In this document: positions 1 to 12,727 of the stretch, in pieces
Position numbering within the stretch: position 1 is the stretch's first letter
Layout of the letters: each line of letters starts with the position of its first letter
NCBI GenBank assembly: GCA_016110215.1
Contig: JADWQD010000012.1
Span: 806,001-870,000, forward strand
From: Capronia americana
Taxonomy: Eukaryota > Ascomycota > Eurotiomycetes > Chaetothyriales > Herpotrichiellaceae
DNA length: 64,000 nt
Direction: 5' to 3'
Notes under the pieces: generated by a model
The model's database searches: none
Told to the model about the DNA's origin: nothing
The model's input: the letters and a program-made list of their open reading frames with translations, nothing else
Translations under genes and position numbers: made by a program

Positions 1-823
1 TGTACCGATCGCGAAGCTACAGTAGCGAACCCAGTTAGCATATTCCTCCGAGGAACAGGAATAGAAGTGTGTGTGCGCAGCATATATGCTGATTACAGTA
101 CATAGACAGACACCTAACACACACCAGAAGGCTATAGGAACCGGTTGGGGCGAGGGCCTGGTAATTTTGCTACCGGAAATTAATGGCGTCGAGTAGAGAG
201 ATTGTGTCCCTCTTCCGTTGAGGCGTCCGATCCAGTCGGATATCTGGTGATGGACGATTCGGCAGTCTCGCGGGACCGGTCCTGATGGCCCGCAAGCACA
301 CTCGGATTAGACCAAGAAAAAGACATGCAACGGAGATATACAAACAAATAACCCTCTATGAAGGCGATGCCACCATGTGCACGTACCGAGACGGTGGCAG
401 TACAATAGGATATTGAACCGACCTTGACGTGGAGGATGATCAACCTGCATGTCTTCGCGGTTAACCTCCCCGTGATGAGGACAAAGCGGCCTATTGCCCG
501 CGAACCTCCTGGTCAGCCATTGCGCGAAGGGACGCTGATCCGCTGGATGATCGTCGAACTGAAGCGCGCTTTGAACGGGCCGCGGAGAGCAGCAAAGGGT
601 TGGGCTTCAGATACCAGGTAGTCTAAGACAAATACTTGAGTAGAACAACGATGTGCCACCGCCCTCCATCCTCCCCACCGCGACGTCTGACCTCTCTTAT
701 AGACTCTAAGAAATATCACTCTAAACTTATCACTCCATACTCGTACAATCCAAAAGCTTTACCCTTGAAAATAACACAGCGCCTCTTCCATGCACGCATG
801 CAGTTTGTGGACCTTTGGTCAAG
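1..823. other. Left-edge intergenic region
   Basis: No open frame here looks like a real protein: the small ones are low-complexity in composition and match no family I recognise. The stretch lies just beyond the 3' end of the non-reducing PKS, so its right part should hold that gene's 3' UTR. Whether a further cluster gene begins left of position 1 cannot be seen. Confidence 0.5.
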
Positions 824-3800
824 TTAGCTTTGCGCCCCAAGTTCGATCAGAAGACAATCACTCACATCCGGGGGTATGGGCAGAGATAGGTGGTCAGCAT
901 CCACCACGAGAATCTTGATCTCGCTGCCCACAAACTTATCCCATCCGTTGCAGCCCAAATCTGCCTCCTGTTTATTGGGGACGGCCCAAGCGATCGGTCC
1001 CAGTCGCGCATCCGTCATGAATCCGGGCACGCTCTCGGTCGGGATATTCTGTGATGCAATCATCGACAACGCCTCGGTATCCGTTTTGACGCGCTCGACA
1101 AGTCCCTTCTTGGCCCATATGAGACACACCCGGGACGGACGGTCCTCGGGCGCCATCGCCGGGGGGTTGTAGTCAGAAATGACTCGGACAACCTGCCGCT
1201 GGTGTTGCTGAGCATACTTGGTTGCCATGCTAGATGTCCAGAAGGACCGCTTGTCGGGCGGCGAGAGACGCATCAACATCCCCAGGCCTCGGTCGGGAAT
1301 ATCGTCGAGAGTGTCGACCATTTCTCGTGGGCAGCACATGTCAATCAATAACAAACCATGGATCTTGCGGTTCATGGCAGCGAACTGCCGGCATACCTCG
1401 AAGGCGATAATAGCACCGCCGGAATACCCACCGATGAGATAAGGTCCTTCAGGGCGTGCCTTCAGAATTGCCTCGACCAAGATTTTCGCAAATCCGACGA
1501 TGCCGGTCTTTCGGGACAGTTTACCGGGACATCGCAGAAAAGGCGATTCGATGGCATAGACGGGGAGGCCAGACTTGAAACGCGCCAGATGGATGTAGGT
1601 TGCCGCGGACCCAGAACCGTCGGGAATGAGAAAGAGCGGCGTTTCGTTCGAGGAAGGTTTACCCTGCATCAAGATGACCTTTGCTCGGGGAACGCTTTCG
1701 TACTCGATCTTCTCCTGGTCCTCTTCCTGGAACCGGAAGACGGAGGTGTCCTTGATCAGGGAGCTTTCCATCTTGGGATTCAATCGAGGGCTTGTGATTG
1801 GCTTCTCCTCGTTGAACAGAGTCGGTACTCGTGGCGGGGAGTTGCTTCCAAAGTCAGACTCGCCCATCTCTGTCATCTCGGGCGGTCCCAAGAGACCGTT
1901 GGATTCGTCGGACGACTGTTCATCCGAGGAAGATTCCTGTGAACTGTCTGATTCGTTCAGCACGGCAGAATAGGAGGCTGACTTATCGGGCAAAGAGAAG
2001 GCCGGCATTTGTTGGTTGATTGCGCTATCGACCGCTTGGGTGTCAACAAAGTCCCTCCGAATGTCCCCGATGGTAGGATGTTCGAAAATAAAATTACCCG
2101 GAATGTCGACACCAGTCTCTTTCTTGACCGCATCTGCAATCTGCATGGCCATGATAGAGTCTACGCCAAGCTCGGCGAGGACAGCATCGTCCGTCATATC
2201 GAACATGTCGGTGCTGGTCTCAGCCGCAATGGCGCGAAGAAGAGCATCCAGGACGTTGATGCCCCCAGAAGGGCGAACGTCATCCACAACGGGGAGGTTG
2301 GAAGTTTGACCGATATGGAGCTCTGCATCTTTCACTGCAGAAGCATTCGCCACCGCGGAGGAAGCGGTGTTGACCTTGCCGAGAAGTCGATCCAATGCGC
2401 CATTTTCGACAGCATGGAATTGCAAGCTGGAACATTGCATGACCATCTTCTCCGCATCGTCAAAGACAAAGACGTCGCAGCAAAATGCTTCATGCTCGGA
2501 CCTGGTCACCCTCACATATGAAAAGTAGGTACCCGGATGCAGGTCCGCGGCCAGCTTGCACTCGTCGAATCCGTTCATCATGAATGTGCATGTAGATGAT
2601 TTCACTGGGTTGGCATTGGCCACGAACCCAGCCAGGTGGACAAGACTGTCTTTCCAGTAGACGCCAGATGCGCTTGGGTCCGAGGGATCATTCTGCAAGA
2701 CAACTTCGGCTGCAGCCTCGCCGAAATCCGCGGTCAGATACGCTTCTTTGATGCCCTTGTAGGAAGAATCGTACTCCACTGTACGTGAGAAAAGAGAGTA
2801 GAAAATGTTGGCCTTGAAGCGATGCCCATCACCATGTTTGGCAGCCTTGATCACCTCGTTCATCCGGGCGCTGATGAAGAATGTCGACTTTGCCCACTCG
2901 GACTGGAGTGCCGACCTGACCGAGACTTTGAAACCACACTCTCCTATCTCGTATGTGGTCGAGCCATTCTGTACAGTGAAGCTTGCGCGTAGCGTGTTGA
3001 CGGTGGGCATAGTGATTGTTGTGAGAATCTTCGCGGTCGATTCACCCGTCGGCATTGTGAAGGGGCGATTGAACCGCGGAGCCAAGACTGTAAGGTCAAC
3101 AGTCTCATCGCCCCTCGCTCGCAGAGCATAACTTGCTGCTTCGAGCCCAATCTCACAGAAAATACCGCCTGGACAGACAGGAATCCCCCGGACGCGGTGA
3201 GCTTTGATAAGAGCATTGAGATTCGGGTCAGCGGCGCTCGAAAGAAAACTGATTTCGAGTCTGGGAGATAGCGACTTTGCCAGAACGTAGTGCAGGACCG
3301 ATGATAACGGTCTCTCCAACGTGGCTGCCGGGGCTGCGGCCGTGAGAGCAAGAGGGCCTTCTCTGGGTTCGGCCCATTTGAGCCAGTAGTTCTTGAGATC
3401 CCAGCTGTATGAAGGCAAAGTGATCACTTTGACATGTTCCGTATATGGCTGATGGAACGCGGTCCAATCAATCTCAACACCAGCGGTGTACATCAGAGCG
3501 ACTGACTTGGAGATGCTGCTCCATTGGCCCTCATTTGAGCCCTGGAGTGTCGAAATAGTTTTCGCACCAGACGCAGTGTCAAGGGTGGCACGCGCAAAAT
3601 GGCTCAAGACGTGGCCAGGCCCGACTTCGAGGAATATAGGGGTCTTGAGCTTGCCGATTGCAGCTTTGATTCCACCGATGAAGTCAACCTTCTCTCGCAT
3701 CTGGCGACAGAGGTACATTTCGTCGATGATGCCAGACGTCTCGATGACTGCGGCCGTTGCTGTCGATGCGATCGGTATCTTGGGTGGAGAGTAGAGAACC

Positions 3801-6800
3801 CCACGCGCAATATTTGCGTAGTCGTCAAGCACAGCGTCGACATGTGAGGAGTGGAATCCATATTGCACCCTCAGTTCCTGAGAGCTGGTAGCGTCTCTTT
3901 TGAGTTCCTCCTTGAGAACCTTGATATTCTGGGCGGGGCCGCTGATGACAGTCGAATTGGGGCTATTGACACAGGCGATTTCGCACGCAGAGTCCCTTCT
4001 GGTGTATGCCATGACCTTATCCAACGGAGAGTCGACTGACAGCATCAGGAACGCATCAGGCTGGCAGCGCTGGAGAACAAGCTGGGCACGCCGACCAACC
4101 AAATAAAGTACGTCAGTCAGGGACAAGACGCCGGCAATATGCAAGGCGACATACTCGCCCAAGCTGTGACCCATGACCATCGCAGGCTCAACCCCGTTCG
4201 CCATCCAAAATGAGGCCAAGGCGATTTCCAAGCTGACGATGGCGAGCTGGGTCTGCACTGTATCTTTGCCGGAGATGTCGATTGAGGGGACGGTGATGAT
4301 ATCCGAGAACTCGGGAAAGCCGAGCTGGTTGCAGATAGTTTTGCACAAATCTATCGTGTTGCGGAATGCAGGACTTGATTTGTATAGATCGAACCCCATA
4401 CCCGCGTAATGGGAGCCCTGTCCAGTGAACATGAAGATCACCGGTGGGGCCGAAACCCTGTCTGCCATTACATCCTCTTTGATGTCGACACTGAGCTTGT
4501 CAATGACCTCTTTGATCGAGGAGGCGGTGATGGCGCTGCGGATCGGATAGTGTATTCTTCTAGCGGTGGTGGTGTACGCCAGATCTTCAATGCGGTAGTC
4601 GTGGGCACCGGCACGCAGGAAGTTGAGTAACCTCTTCTTGTTCTCGGTGTGTGATACAACAGACTTGGCGGAGAGTGTGACAATGTGGCAAGGCCGGGGA
4701 TCGGTGCTCGCCCGAGTCACGCTGACAAAGTCCTCAACCAGGAGACAAGTGTTCCCACCAGATGCGTCAAAATTGTTCAGCATCATTCTTCTTTTCTTGT
4801 CGGCGACTGAGTTGAATTCGACTCTTTGAGAGGGTATCTCAATGTTCGCTGCCCCCAGATCAGGGAACTTGGGGTTGACCTTGTGTGGCATGTTTGCGAC
4901 AGGAGGGATGAACCCCTGTTGAAAGGACAGAATACACTTCAGCAGGGAGGCGATTCCAGCCGATGCTTCACCGTGGCCGATGTTTGCTTTGATAGATCCG
5001 ACCCTCAGAGGGTTCTTGCTACCATTAGGGCGCCTGAAAGTGTTGACAACGGCATTCATTTCCGCCAGATCACCCACCTGGGTTCCGGTACCGTGCATCT
5101 CAATGTATGCGACGTCTTCTGGGCGGACGTTCGCCTTTCGAAGCACTTGCCGGAAGAGTCGTCCCTGGGAACCAGCATCCGAAGTGGTCATGGAGGGAGC
5201 GTTGCCGGCATGGTTGCGACCAGAGGCAGCAATCACAGCCAGAATATTGTCGTTCGCAGCAAGAGCATCTTCCATCCGCTTGAGAACGACGGCGCCGGCA
5301 AATTCGCCGCGGCAGTAGCCGTCGGCATCGTCGCGGAAAGTCTTGCAGCCGCCGGTAGGAGACAGAACGCCAGCCCTGCTAAGTGCCGAGTAATAATGAG
5401 GGTCGGATAAGATGTTGGCGCCGCCAGCTACCGCCATATCACACTCACGACCCAGTAGGTTCTGGCATGCCAATGTGATTGCACAGGAACTGGAAGCACA
5501 GGCCGAGTCCACACTGTAGGTCGGACCCTCCCACTTGAAATGGAAATTGACCCTACCAGGGCCAAATGCACGCTGCATTCCGGGCATTGTGTAGCTGTCG
5601 CATCCCAGCTGGTGAGTTGTCGCAAGCCAGTCGTCCACAGATTGCCCGAAGAAGGCACCGATGCGATTCGGGTCCACGGCTCTCGTCCTCCCGGCGCTAT
5701 ACCCGGCCATTTCGAGCGCCTCGTAGACAGTCATGAGCCAGAGGCGATGTGTGGGCTCCATGAGGAGAGCCTCACGAGGTGAGATGTTGAAGAATCGGGC
5801 ATCGAAAGAACCGGGGTTGTCCATGAAGCAGCCGAATCGCGTCGACGTCGTACATTTTCCATCGTGTGCTGCGTTGAAGAACTCATTGATGTCGAATCGA
5901 TCTTCGGGGATTTCCTTGTGCAGGTCTTGGCCGGTCACAATGATCCGCCAAAACTCGGCAAGATTATGTGCTCCTGGACTGCGGCCGGCCATGCCGACGA
6001 TGGCAATTTTCCTCGAGCTGTCCGGTATTGAAGTGGGGAGGGAGGATGGAATGGAGTGTTCGTGGCGGACCACTACGTTTTTGCCGGTTGCCCTGAGTTG
6101 CTCGACGATGAAGCTTTCGTGAGCGCTGATGCCGATGATGTTCAAGTCAACGTTCTTGACCGATGCCAGTCGGTGGTTGAGATCTTCCATGGTTTCGACG
6201 ATGTTACAGGGCCGCGTTAGAATTTGCTCGCAGGCGGTCTGTACCACGGACTTCCAGGGACGGCTCCCAGCAGGAAGGTCTAGCAAGCTTGACGAGCCCA
6301 GCAACTCAGCCATCTCAAGCTCAGAGAGTGTTAGCGAATGGTATAGGGCTCGAATGTTCGTCTCCTGTCTGGGGAGGGACTTGACTGCCGGACACTGGGT
6401 GAGGAACTTGTTCAGGACGCTAGGAGGTCCGATGATAGTTGACCAGCCCTTCCCCACCACAGCAACTCTCACCCTCTTGATTTCCGGAACAGTCTGCAGC
6501 AAGAGATTAGCGGAACGAATGTTTGCCGGGGTTAAACGCGTTCGAATCCGTACCAGGGAACGCTGAAAGCTGTCCAGCGAGGACTGGAGTTTTTCCGCCG
6601 TGATGCCAATTACAGTCCATCCCCAGCTTCCACGAGAGACTTCAGTCGCCCTCGACCGACGGTACACCAGCCCGCCCACCCTACACAAGACCCTCGTCAT
6701 CTCCAGACTGGCTTCGTATAGAGTGTCGAAGTCTTTGGCGATCCCAAGAGCGGCGGCGTTCAAGTTTCCTCCACAAATGGAGATTGTGACGGATGTTTGG

Positions 6801-7185
6801 AGCAACGTAGGTTGTCTTTTCACACACCTTCACAACGAGTCAGATTCGTCCCGCGCGGAATATGAGACGATGAGGGCTTTGAGACCTACTGTAGAAGGAG
6901 AGCTTGTCTCATGATGAAGACCAATACACCATGAGGGATTCCACTATCGTCGGCCTCGTATCGAAACCGGTCACATAGCTGATGAAAGGTATCGAAAGTG
7001 CCCACGGATTCCTTGAGTTCGTGATCCCAGTGTTTCATTTCATCCTTGAATGCGGCATGGCTGTCTGCAAGGAAAGACTGAAGCCATGGCTGATTCTGTG
7101 CTTGGTGGTAAATGTAATCGATGCCATCAGTGAACGGATCGGTCTGGTCCCCAAGGACCAGAATGGTTTGCTCTGGTGGCGCCAT
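824..7185 (-). CDS. Non-reducing polyketide synthase (SAT-KS-AT-PT-ACP-TE)
   Basis: Iterative type I PKS expected to accept a reduced starter chain, extend it with malonyl units, direct aromatic ring closure and release the product. The ATG at 7185 opens a typical SAT N-terminus. One intron (6828..6889; alternative acceptor 12 nt further on) joins it to the main frame, giving about 2099 aa. Visible domains: SAT ~1-350 (Cys117 in SICGG, where GxCxG is usual); KS ~371-800 (Cys542 in DSACASS); AT ~898-1200 (Ser987 in GHSLGEY); PT ~1271-1575 (His1309 in HRVRGIPVCPG, Asp1492 in KDSLVHLAG); one ACP (Ser1656 in GVDSIMAM); a Ser/Glu-rich linker ~1715-1810; TE ~1815-2099 (Ser1901 in GYSGGA, late His in DADHLS). 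Domain order, single ACP and size match NR-PKSs of resorcylic acid lactone pathways. All catalytic residues listed are present, so the enzyme looks functional. It is divergent from the ABC exporter and partnered with the HR-PKS. The product and chain length cannot be read from sequence. Confidence 0.95.
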
Positions 7186-7824
7186 GGGCTCGACAAAGTT
7201 CGGAGAAAAAATGAAGTACCGACTGAAAGAAATGCATTGGTCAAAGAAAGGCGACTTTGTGAGAGGAACCTCTCTTAATTAAAGTGAAGAGCATACGGCG
7301 GGCTAGTTCTTGCCCGACACCCAGATATGTCTAATCTTGCTGAGGCTCCTCAGGAATCCAGAAATAGAGCATCACAGCTTACTAGGCATCCACAAGATGG
7401 ACTAAGTGGTGTGGGAATCGCCAAATTGTGGTGACTCCTAATCAACACCATGCCGTACCAGACCTTGCCGACGCTTGAAACAGTATGATGATTCAATCCA
7501 ACCCGGATTCGATTGCAATCCGCCCGGCGCGCGAGCTGATGGCGATCAATTGGGAGGCCGGAGGAGATGAGGTGCATTGTCGTCAGCAGCCCCGTAGGGC
7601 CATAGGTCTTGTATGTATCCACGATGGCAGTTTGGCTGCGTAACAGAACGTCAATGGGAGAAACTGACCACGCCCGCCAATTCCGGGTCACCAGCAGTCC
7701 ATGGAGGCGCCGCGGCTCCTCTCACCCTGGCGCACTCCCCCCGGCCGTCTTTGTCCCGCACACAGGTACATTCAGTCAGACTGAGAATGGGCGCATTGCG
7801 ATAATACATACAGTACCAGCGATA

Positions 7825-7835
7825 CGGCCGAGCCG
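7825..7835. promoter_or_regulatory. CGG-N5-CCG inverted triplet
   Basis: Two inverted CGG half-sites spaced by five bases lie inside the divergent promoter. Fungal Zn2Cys6 dimers commonly bind inverted CGG triplets with a fixed spacer. A single short match can occur by chance, so this is only a candidate site. Confidence 0.2.
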
Positions 7836-8051
7836 GAAATTCACTGACGGATCCTAAAGGAGCTGTCGTTGTTGAGGGAATAGTGCTTGGCCAATTTTGT
7901 TCATCACCAAGCTTCACTTCAAATTGAAGCCCAAGTTGATAGACGATCTGCCAAGCCCAGTCACGTGAAAACACTAGGCAAGAACGGGAAAATAGTTGTA
8001 ATGACGCTGTCACCAACGCATCTAGATTTCTCTCTCCGGCTCTCTCCCCCT

Positions 8052-8072
8052 CCTCACCACCTGGGGGTGAGG
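8052..8072. repeat. Inverted repeat, 7-bp arms, 7-bp loop
   Basis: CCTCACC and GGTGAGG flank a seven-base spacer in the PKS/ABC promoter. The arms pair perfectly. It could be a dimeric protein-binding site or mean nothing. Confidence 0.35.
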
Positions 8073-8649
8073 CTATTACCTACCAAGGTAAATAACACCC
8101 CTGTGATTCTTAAGGCGCTAAGCCTGCGAACAGGTCCCTCAGTTACTTATCTTCAATGCCCCTTCGATCAACTAATCTATCCTACAATGACTCTCGCATT
8201 GGTCCAGCATGCCTCCTCCGTTCTTGCGCAGAAAAGGTAATCTGTCGCCCTGACGGATGAGACCAAGCCCACTTTCTCCGTGTTTGTTTGGTTCCGATCC
8301 TTCTGTCAGAGAGACTCGAGCATCTTGTCTCACGGTATCTCGGTCGGAGATGAGTGATTACAGCTGTGTTGGCATGGGGCTAACTGCAGCCTGCACGATG
8401 CAAGCCAAAAGCCCAACCACAGCCTTCATGACTTGAACATCTTGTTTCCACAGACCAGTAACTGACCTGATACCTGGGTAAGACGTCTTGTGTTCCTCCA
8501 ACCCGTTTCGCGCTACAGCCACACGGGTATGCGTCAGCTCACAACCGTATCTTGCTGCGGTGGTTTGCCAAGTGCCAGTCTCGCAATCAGCCTCAACTCT
8601 GCTGAAGGGGGGTCTGCATCTAGCTGCATCAAACAAAAGCTGTGAGTAG

Positions 8650-11600
8650 ATGGCAAAGCAGAGACAGCGAGTGGCCCAAAACTCCCAGACTCACGCCATG
8701 CTCACCATCGATACCACCAACGTCGACGTTGACCCCCCTAGCCGGCAAAGCCTCCATGATAGCACGGCGCCGCTCCGACGAGCAGTCGGCCAGTCAAAAG
8801 AGAATGACACAAAGTCCCGTCCGATCCGACAGCAGAAACTACCCGCAAGCCCAAAGTCCTTCGACCCACCCACCGCCCCTGCCTCAAAACAACGAGGAAT
8901 TTACGGTTTCTATGGGTATGCGACAAAGTATGAGAGGCCCTTTCTACTGGTTGCTGCAATATGTGCGGTTATCGGAGGCGTCGTCTTGCCTTTGATGACG
9001 GTAAGCTTTTCAAGGCCGTCTTGGATGTCGTTGCTGAACAAATGTGCAGCTTGTGTTTGGGAGTCTGTCTGAAACGCTCGGTGACTTTGCGACGGGGAGA
9101 CTGTCCAAGAGTCAGTTTGAACACGAGTTTTCAACTTTCGCTCTCTATTACATTTACTTAGGGGTTGGCCAGTTTGTTGTGACCACCGTCTACACAATCG
9201 TCTTCACTCATATTGGAAACAAAGTGGTGACCAGAACGCGGGAGATATACCTTGGAACGCTTCTTCACCAGCCCATGAAATTTTACGATGAAAAGGGGGC
9301 AGGAGAGATCATAGCTGGCCTCTCGGTCGATTTCAACGTTATTCAAACCGCTATTTCCAATGTGATACCAGAGATTATCGCCAACGTTGCCTCTTTCGTG
9401 GCAGGCATCGCAATCATGTTTGGGGAATCCTGGAAACTTGCCCTTGTTGCATTGTCAGTCATTGTCGCTGTCATATTGGCGGGAGCTGCTCCAGCTCGAC
9501 TTGTGACAAGAGAATCGGCTCGTGCGGCAGACGCGATATCCGCCAGTGCCGGAGTCGCCGAGGAAAGCATCAGCTCCATCAGAACAACGCTGGCATTTGG
9601 CCTCCAAGAGCCATTGATCAGTCGCTTTGACATTCACCAGTTAAAGGCGCAAGTTGCTTCTACGAAAGCAAAACAGGGCATCGGATTCATCATCGCCGCC
9701 GTCTCCGGACTACTAGGCCTGGGCTATGGACTGATTTTCTGGCAAGGCTCGAGGTTTCTCGTCCGAGGGGACATTACCATGGCCAGACTGGTGTCGGTGA
9801 TCTATGCTCTGATCATCAGCACCCTATCCATTTCCACCCTGCCGCCTAGGCTTGATAAACTCGCGGTCGCGAAAACGGCGGCTAGCAACGTATTTTTAAT
9901 AATACAGTCAAGTCCACCATCCTATTTCGTTCGATGCAGTTCTCGACCCGAAAAGGACTGGGATGGAAGCGTGACATTCCAGGATGTGAGCCTTGCGTAC
10001 CCTTCAAGGCCAGATGTCACGATCATGAAGGGTTTCTCCGCCCACATCACCGCGGGGAAGACGACGGCCATTGTGGGCTCCTCGGGATCCGGCAAAAGCA
10101 GCATCATCAGCCTTTTGGAGCGATTTTACGATCCTAGTGGAGGTGTTATCCTTGTGGATGGCCGGAACATACTCGATCTGGATCTCAAATGGCTTCGACA
10201 GCGCATCTCATTGGTCGAGCAGCAACCTGTTCTCTTCAAAACCACCATTCGCCAGAATATCTTGTACGGTTTGGTTGGCACCGGCCACGAGGGGTCAGCT
10301 GATGTAGAACAGCGGATGATCTGGGCTGCACAGGTTGCGAATGCACACAAATTTATTAGTGACTTACCAGATGGATATGACACCGAAGTTGGCGAAAAGG
10401 GCTACTCGCTCTCCGGAGGTCAAAGACAGAGGATTGCAATAGCCCGGGCAATCATTCGAGACCCGACATTGCTCTTGTTGGATGAGGCTACTTCAGCTCT
10501 AGACACAGAGTCGGAAACGGTTGTGCAAGCCGCGCTCGACAATGCATCCGAAGGCCGCACAACGGTCGTCGTCGCTCATCGGCTCTCAACCATTCGAAAC
10601 GCAGACAACATTATTGTCGTGTCAAATGGTTCCATTGTCGAGCAGGGATCTCATGACAACCTTATGGCACGAGAAAGAACTTACTTCCGCATGGTCCACA
10701 ATCAGAAAATGATGGCCCAAGAACAATATGCTGCTAACGTCCGCGACGACGACATCACCGAACCGAGCAACCTCCGGTGGAGTGGGAACAAAGAGCTGAC
10801 TGAGCTGCTACCACCTGCAACAAGTCAAAACGAGGCCGAGCCAGCTCCTGTGTCTCCTCCCGCCAGATCAGTTTTGAAGTTGGCAAAGTTTGTGTCCAAA
10901 TTTAACCGGCCGGAATCGCACTTGGTTGCCCTGGGCGCCTGCACTGCGATTCTGGCGGGCAGCGCTCATCCGGTGCAAGGAATCTTTTTCGCAAAATGCA
11001 TCGCCTCTTTGGCGAAGCCGCCAAGCGAATTTGCACAGCTGCGGCGCGACATCGACTTTTGGTGCTCGATGTACCTATGGTTCGCCTTCTTCGTCTTCGC
11101 AGTAAGAGTCGCATCCCAATGGTCCCTGGCAATATCGTCTGGAAGGTTGCTCCGGCGAGTGCGTTTGACTGCCTTTCGGTCGATCCTCCGGCAGGACTTT
11201 GAATTCTTCGACATGAACGCCGTCGGGTCACTAGTGTCATTCTTGGAGACGCAAACAGAACACCTGGCAGGAATCAGCGGATCCAGCTTCGGATTGATAT
11301 TGACCTCAATCACAGTTCTGGTTGCAGCCGTCAGTGTTGCCGTGGCCATTACCTGGAAATTGGGTTTAGTGTGGGCATCTACAATGCCAATCCTGCTCTT
11401 TTCTGGGTATTTTCGATTCTATCTTGTCAAGAGGGCAGAGAAAAACATTGGGTCGGCCTTTGACGAATCCGCCGGTCTTGCCTGCGAGGCTGTTTCTTCC
11501 ATAAGGACCGTGTTCTCTCTCACTCGCGAGGAAGACATTGTGGATGAATACCGTCGACAGCTTTCCGTCCAAGGAGGAAACGCTGTGAGAATGAACATCT

Positions 11601-12727
11601 TCAGCTCCCTTCTTTATGCCACATCCCAAGGCCTGCCCTTTCTTTGCATGGCATTTGGCTTCTACTACGGAAGTCGTCTTCTCGCCGACCAAGAAATCAA
11701 CGTCTTTCAATTCTTCGTTGCCTTTTCTCAGATCACGTTCGGAGCGGACCAGGCTGGCGTCATCTTTTCGCAATCCCCTGACATCGGACGGGCCATGTCG
11801 GCAGCTACATATTTAAAAGCCCTGTTCGACCGGCGTCCTCGGATTGATCTGGAAGCCGGAAATCGAAACCTTCCCATCACTTCTGGTGGTGGTTCTCTTG
11901 AGTTCAGGGATGTCAGCTTCACATACCCGGGACGAACCGAGCCAGCTGTCCGAAATCTCAATATTAAGGTCGGGCCAGGCAAGAAAATCGCTTTCGTGGG
12001 GGAGAGCGGTTGCGGCAAGAGCACAGCTCTAGGTCTCGTCGAGCGCTTCTACATCCCGTCCTCCGGCCAAATACTCATCAACGGAGAAGACATTTCGAAA
12101 ATCAATGTGCAAACCTACAGGGCATACATGGCGCTAGTCGACCAAGTTCCCATGCTCTATCGTGGGACAATCAAGGAAAATTTGGTGTTTGGTCTCAAAC
12201 GCAGTGTTTCCGACGCTGTCATCTTCCAAGCTTGCCGAGACGCAAACATCTACGAATTCATTATGTCCCTCCCGTAAGTTCTCCCGCTCCACCTTTTCAA
12301 ACACTCTCTCACAATACTCGCGCAGTGACGGGTTTGACACTGCGGTCGGGAGCAAAGGCGTTCTCATGTCCGGGGGACAGAAGCAGCGAATTTGTATCGC
12401 CCGCGCCATCCTCCGGCAACCAAAGATCCTGTACGAATGGCCCCATCTCATTTACAGTTGTCACCCCCGTGCTAATATTAGGCTAGACTCCTCGATGAAG
12501 CCACATCAGCGCTGGACTCTGAGTCGGAAATCCTGGTTAGCGCTGCGTTGGAGAGGGCCACCGAACATCGGACTACCATCTCCATTGCCCACAGACTCAG
12601 TACGATTCAGGATGCGGATACGATATACGTGTTTGACAAAGGTCGCATTATAGAGGAGGGCACTCATTCGCAGCTTTTGATGCTTCGGGGAAAGTACTTT
12701 TCTCTAGCTGAAGGACAACAATTATGA
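8650..12727 (+). CDS. ABC-B (MDR-type) full transporter
   Basis: A TMD-NBD-TMD-NBD exporter of about 1306 aa, the size of fungal P-glycoprotein-like pumps, expected in the plasma or vesicle membrane. Three introns are placed at 9001..9049, 12274..12325 and 12431..12486; the exons sum to 3921 nt. NBD1 has Walker A GSSGSGKSS (~459), signature LSGGQ (~570) and LLLLDEATSALD. NBD2 has Walker A GESGCGKST (~1100), a signature reading MSGGQ instead of LSGGQ, and Walker B LLLDEATSALD completed across the last intron. The N-terminal ~90 residues are hydrophilic. The gene sits between the two PKS genes and shares a promoter region with the NR-PKS, so export of the polyketide, and perhaps self-protection, is the likely role. 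ABC transporters occur beside other resorcylic lactone PKS pairs, for example in zearalenone producers. Substrate specificity is inferred from position only. The first ATG was chosen; another in-frame Met lies 16 codons on. Confidence 0.93.

Larger units (their letters stand above)
7186..8649. promoter_or_regulatory. Shared divergent promoter of NR-PKS and ABC exporter
   Basis: About 1.46 kb with no credible gene separates the start codons of the minus-strand NR-PKS and the plus-strand ABC exporter, so it must hold both promoters and could co-regulate them. It contains one CGG-N5-CCG element and a 7-bp inverted repeat, listed separately. No cluster-specific regulator is present in the window, so the binding protein is unknown. 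Confidence 0.6.

Noticed and set aside
6824..7185. Treating the NR-PKS as starting at 6823 and the upstream 99-codon frame as a separate small gene
   Set aside because: Position 6823 is GTG. The upstream frame has a typical SAT N-terminus (LGDQTDPFTDG) and joins in frame through a short intron.
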